The notes under the pieces: model-generated | What the model saw: the letters and a program-made list of their open reading frames with translations, nothing else | What the model was told of the DNA's origin: nothing | Databases searched by the model: none | In this document: positions 5,589 through 7,760 of the stretch, piece after piece | Numbering within the stretch: the stretch's first letter is position 1 | Layout of the letters: every line of letters starts with the position of its first letter | Origin: Acidobacteriota bacterium | Lineage (GTDB): Bacteria > Actinomycetota > Acidimicrobiia > Acidimicrobiales > UBA8190 | Reading direction: 5' to 3' | DNA length: 7,760 nt | NCBI GenBank assembly: GCA_028872975.1 | Contig: JAGWNV010000114.1 | Location: 1 to 7,760 of the forward strand | Position numbers and translations under genes: made by a program

Positions 5589-7172
5589 ATGGCGCCGCTG
5601 CGAGCCACCCTGGCGCACAGCGGCGCCCGTCGCTACGGCCGGTCCGGAGGGCCCTGGGACCGGCCGCCACTCGACCGTTCCGCCCTCGCCGCCGCCACCG
5701 CCCGGGCCGGCGTCGTCGACGACAGGGTCCGGCTCGAGGGTCCGGGGCTCGAGGCGGCGGTGGCGGCGGTGGCCGGGGCCCTGGCCGGGGCGGGGGTGCG
5801 CCGGGGCCGGGTCGTCTCCTGGCAGGCCCCCAACTCCGCCGCCGGGTTCCTCCTCTACCGGGCCTGCTGGTTGCTCGGGGCGGTGGCCGCCCCCCTCCAT
5901 CACCGGCTCGGACCGGCCGAGGTGGACGGCGCCCTCGGCCAGGTGGACCCCGTCCTCCTCCTCGCCGCTCCCGGCATGCCGGCCGCCGAGGCCCCCGGGG
6001 CGGTACCGGTCGACACGACCCGGGGCGCCGAGGGCCTCCTCGAGGCGCTGCCGGCCGGGCGGGCCGTGCCCGCCGGGCAGTCGACGGCCCGGCCGGCCGA
6101 CCTGGCCGTCGCCCTCTTCACCTCCGGCTCGACGGGGGTCCCGAAGGCCGTCCTCCACACCCACCGGGGCCTCGGGTACAAGGCGGCCACGATGATCGCC
6201 GTCCACGGCCTCGGCCCCGGCGACGCCGTCCTCATGCCCGCACCCCTGGCCCACGTCTCGGGGCTCCTGAACGGGGTACTCATCCCGTCCCTGGCCGGCA
6301 TCCCGAGCACCCTCATGGCCTCCTGGGACCCGGAGCTGGCCCTGGCCCGGATCGCCGCCGAGCAGGTGACCTTCATGGGGGCCCCGCCGGTGTTCTTCTC
6401 CCAGATGGCCACCGCCACCGGGTTCTCCCCCGATCGCGTGGCGTCCCTCCGGCTCGTCTCGACCGGCGGCGCCTCGGTGAGCCCCGCCTTCGTGGAGTCG
6501 ACGGCGGCCGCCTTCGGGTGCCGGGTGAAGCGCACGTACGGCTCGACCGAGGCCCCCACCATGACGACCTCCTCGCCGGCCGACGACGCCGCCCGGGCGA
6601 GGGACACCGACGGGCGGCTCGTCGGGGAGGCCGAGATGGAGGTCCACGACCCCGACACCGCCGCTCCCCTGCCTCCGGGCACGGCCGGGGAGCTCTGGCT
6701 CCGGGGCCCCGAGCTCTTCGTGGGCTACGCCGACCCCGCCCAGACCGACCGGGTCGTGGTCCGTCCCGGGGGCTGGTACCGCACCGGGGACCTCGGCGTC
6801 GTCGACCCCGAGGGCTGGCTCCAGGTGGTGGGCCGGATGTCGGACATCATCATCAGGGCGGGGGAGAACATCTCGGCCTCGGAGGTGGAGGCCGTGCTCG
6901 AGGCCCATCCCGCCGTCCGCCACGCCGTCGCCGTGCCCGCCCCCGACCCCGCCCTCGGCGAGCGGGTGGCGGCCTTCGTCGAGACCGACGGCCCCTTCGA
7001 CCTCGAGGACTGCCGGCGGTGGTTCGCCGAACGGGGGGTGACCCGGTTCAAGACGCCCGAGCTCGTGGTCAGGGTGGACGCCCTGCCGGTGCTCGCCGCC
7101 GGCAAGCCCGACCGGACCGCCCTGCGGGCCCGGGCCGCGGCCCTCGTCGCCGCCGGCTCAGAACACCGGTAG
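5589..7172 (+). CDS. Acyl-CoA synthetase (AMP-forming), substrate unresolved
   Basis: A 527-residue class I adenylate-forming ligase of the acyl-CoA synthetase family. Motifs appear in canonical order and spacing: P-loop TSGSTGVPK at 178-186, PLAHVSG at 219-225, STGGA at 291-295, YGSTE at 317-321, YRTGD at 397-401, GRMSDIIIRAGENIS at 415-429 and the catalytic lysine K506 in AAGKPDR. The enzyme therefore looks fully active. The first 50 or so residues are arginine/alanine-rich and resemble an ordinary soluble N-terminus; no membrane segment or signal peptide is visible. Overall it looks closer to cyclohexanecarboxylate- or medium-chain-type ligases than to FadD17 or FadD3, but I cannot name its acid substrate. 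It is divergent from the FadD17-like operon, and its last 15 bases overlap the end of the dehydrogenase on the other strand. Being beside a second synthetase suggests a different acid or a later intermediate of the same pathway (inference). Confidence 0.9.
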   Translation: MAPLRATLAHSGARRYGRSGGPWDRPPLDRSALAAATARAGVVDDRVRLEGPGLEAAVAAVAGALAGAGVRRGRVVSWQAPNSAAGFLLYRACWLLGAVAAPLHHRLGPAEVDGALGQVDPVLLLAAPGMPAAEAPGAVPVDTTRGAEGLLEALPAGRAVPAGQSTARPADLAVALFTSGSTGVPKAVLHTHRGLGYKAATMIAVHGLGPGDAVLMPAPLAHVSGLLNGVLIPSLAGIPSTLMASWDPELALARIAAEQVTFMGAPPVFFSQMATATGFSPDRVASLRLVSTGGASVSPAFVESTAAAFGCRVKRTYGSTEAPTMTTSSPADDAARARDTDGRLVGEAEMEVHDPDTAAPLPPGTAGELWLRGPELFVGYADPAQTDRVVVRPGGWYRTGDLGVVDPEGWLQVVGRMSDIIIRAGENISASEVEAVLEAHPAVRHAVAVPAPDPALGERVAAFVETDGPFDLEDCRRWFAERGVTRFKTPELVVRVDALPVLAAGKPDRTALRARAAALVAAGSEHR

Positions 7173-7760
7173 GCCCGCCTCGGCCCGGGGCCGGAGGAGG
7201 GCCGCCAGGCGCTCGCGGTGCACCGGGGCGTCGCCGTAGCTCACCTGGTCGAGCTGGGCCCGCTTCACGAAGAGGTGGAGGTCGTGCTCCCAGGTGAACC
7301 CGATGCCCCCGTGGACCTGGAGCCCCGAGGCCATCACCCGCCTCGAGGCCTCCGTGCACCACACCTTCGCCGCCGAGGCGGCGGCGGTGGCGTCGGGGTC
7401 GCCGGCGCCGACGGCCCAGGCCGCGTAGTAGGCGGCCGACCGCATCCCCTCCACGTCGACGAGCATGTCGGCGCAGCGGTGCTTCACGGCCTGGAAGCTC
7501 CCGATGGGCCGGCCGAACTGCACCCGGTCCTTGGCGTACTCGACGGTCGTCTCGAGCACCCGTGCGGCCCCCCCGAGTATCTCGGCGCACACCGCCGTCA
7601 CCACCCGGTCCCAGACCGACTCCACGGCGTCTTCGCCTCCGAGGCGGAGGGCGGGATGCACCTCGACCGACAGCCGGGCCACGCTCCTGGTCCGGTCCAT
7701 GGCCGGCTCGGGGGCCGGGCGCGCCGGTGGCGCCCAGGCGACGAGGGCGGTGCCGTCGGC
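7158..7760 (-). CDS. Acyl-CoA dehydrogenase, FadE27-like, C-terminal part (5' end beyond window)
   Basis: The frame stays open to the right edge, so the visible 200 residues are the end of a longer gene (family length about 350-390). The ATG at 7700 is internal, because upstream codons continue a dehydrogenase-like middle domain (DGTALVAW). Visible motifs are the FAD-binding DRVQFGRPIG at 78-87 and QVHGGIGFTWEHDLHLF at 148-164 (numbered from the window edge), typical of the FadE27/FadE34 group. The position of the medium-chain catalytic glutamate reads SYGD instead of YEGT, and by hand alignment the alternative helix-G position (LDLER in isovaleryl-CoA dehydrogenase) is valine. Both usual base positions thus appear lost, as in the non-catalytic partner subunit of heterotetrameric steroid dehydrogenases. 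It may pair with the FadE26-type protein at 2531-3703 or with a gene outside the window. Its 3' end overlaps the plus-strand synthetase by 15 bases. The family is confident; the lack of catalysis is an inference. Confidence 0.85.
   Translation of the reverse strand, partial: ADGTALVAWAPPARPAPEPAMDRTRSVARLSVEVHPALRLGGEDAVESVWDRVVTAVCAEILGGAARVLETTVEYAKDRVQFGRPIGSFQAVKHRCADMLVDVEGMRSAAYYAAWAVGAGDPDATAAASAAKVWCTEASRRVMASGLQVHGGIGFTWEHDLHLFVKRAQLDQVSYGDAPVHRERLAALLRPRAEAGLPVF

Noticed and set aside
5550..6923. A 457-codon minus-strand open frame opposite the plus-strand synthetase
   Set aside because: Low-complexity Gly/Arg/His-rich translation antisense to an enzyme with all its motifs in order; it also runs through the divergent promoter.
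7173..7200. GC-rich palindrome TCGGCCCGGGGCCGGA considered as a terminator
   Set aside because: It leaves no loop, has no T-run on either strand, and lies inside the dehydrogenase coding sequence.
1..7760. tRNA or rRNA genes, CRISPR arrays, insertion sequences, phage or attachment sites
   Set aside because: No direct-repeat arrays, transposase motifs, terminal inverted repeats or RNA gene signatures were seen; the window is occupied by metabolic genes of uniform composition.

Overview
The window is very GC-rich, with third codon positions almost always G or C, GTG/TTG start codons and a promoter with a TANNNT -10 box. This points to a high-GC actinomycete (Actinomycetota). The gene families recall the steroid/lipid catabolic regions of mycobacteria, rhodococci and some Acidimicrobiia. 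No taxonomic marker is present, so the lineage is an inference. Almost the whole window is coding; the largest gene-free stretch is 43 bases.

Layout. Positions 5545 down to 34 hold a compact minus-strand operon, in transcription order: (1) a FadD17-like acyl-CoA synthetase, (2) a FadE26-type acyl-CoA dehydrogenase, (3) an EchA19-like enoyl-CoA hydratase, (4) a single-chain class I CoA-transferase that resembles IpdA fused to IpdB. The gaps are 21 bp, 2 bp and a 4-base overlap. A possible fifth gene starts at the extreme left edge. A 43-bp divergent promoter region separates the operon from a plus-strand acyl-CoA synthetase (5589-7172). That gene overlaps tail-to-tail by 15 bp with the C-terminal part of a second, FadE27-like acyl-CoA dehydrogenase on the minus strand, which runs off the right edge.

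How the genes work together. The synthetases activate a carboxylic acid as its CoA thioester, the dehydrogenase(s) introduce the alpha-beta double bond, and the hydratase adds water. The CoA-transferase/hydrolase-like protein acts on a CoA thioester upstream or downstream. FadD17 of M. tuberculosis is a steroid-24-oyl-CoA synthetase and EchA19 belongs to the cholesterol side-chain set, so the best reading is a steroid (or similar polycyclic/isoprenoid) side-chain beta-oxidation module. No 3-hydroxyacyl-CoA dehydrogenase, thiolase/aldolase, regulator or transporter is in view. Family assignments come from recognising motifs and recalled relatives, not from a search.

The most notable points are the fused IpdA-IpdB-like protein that keeps the glutamate of true CoA-transferases, the complementary catalytic residues of the two dehydrogenases, and the compact two-way promoter with an apparently leaderless start.
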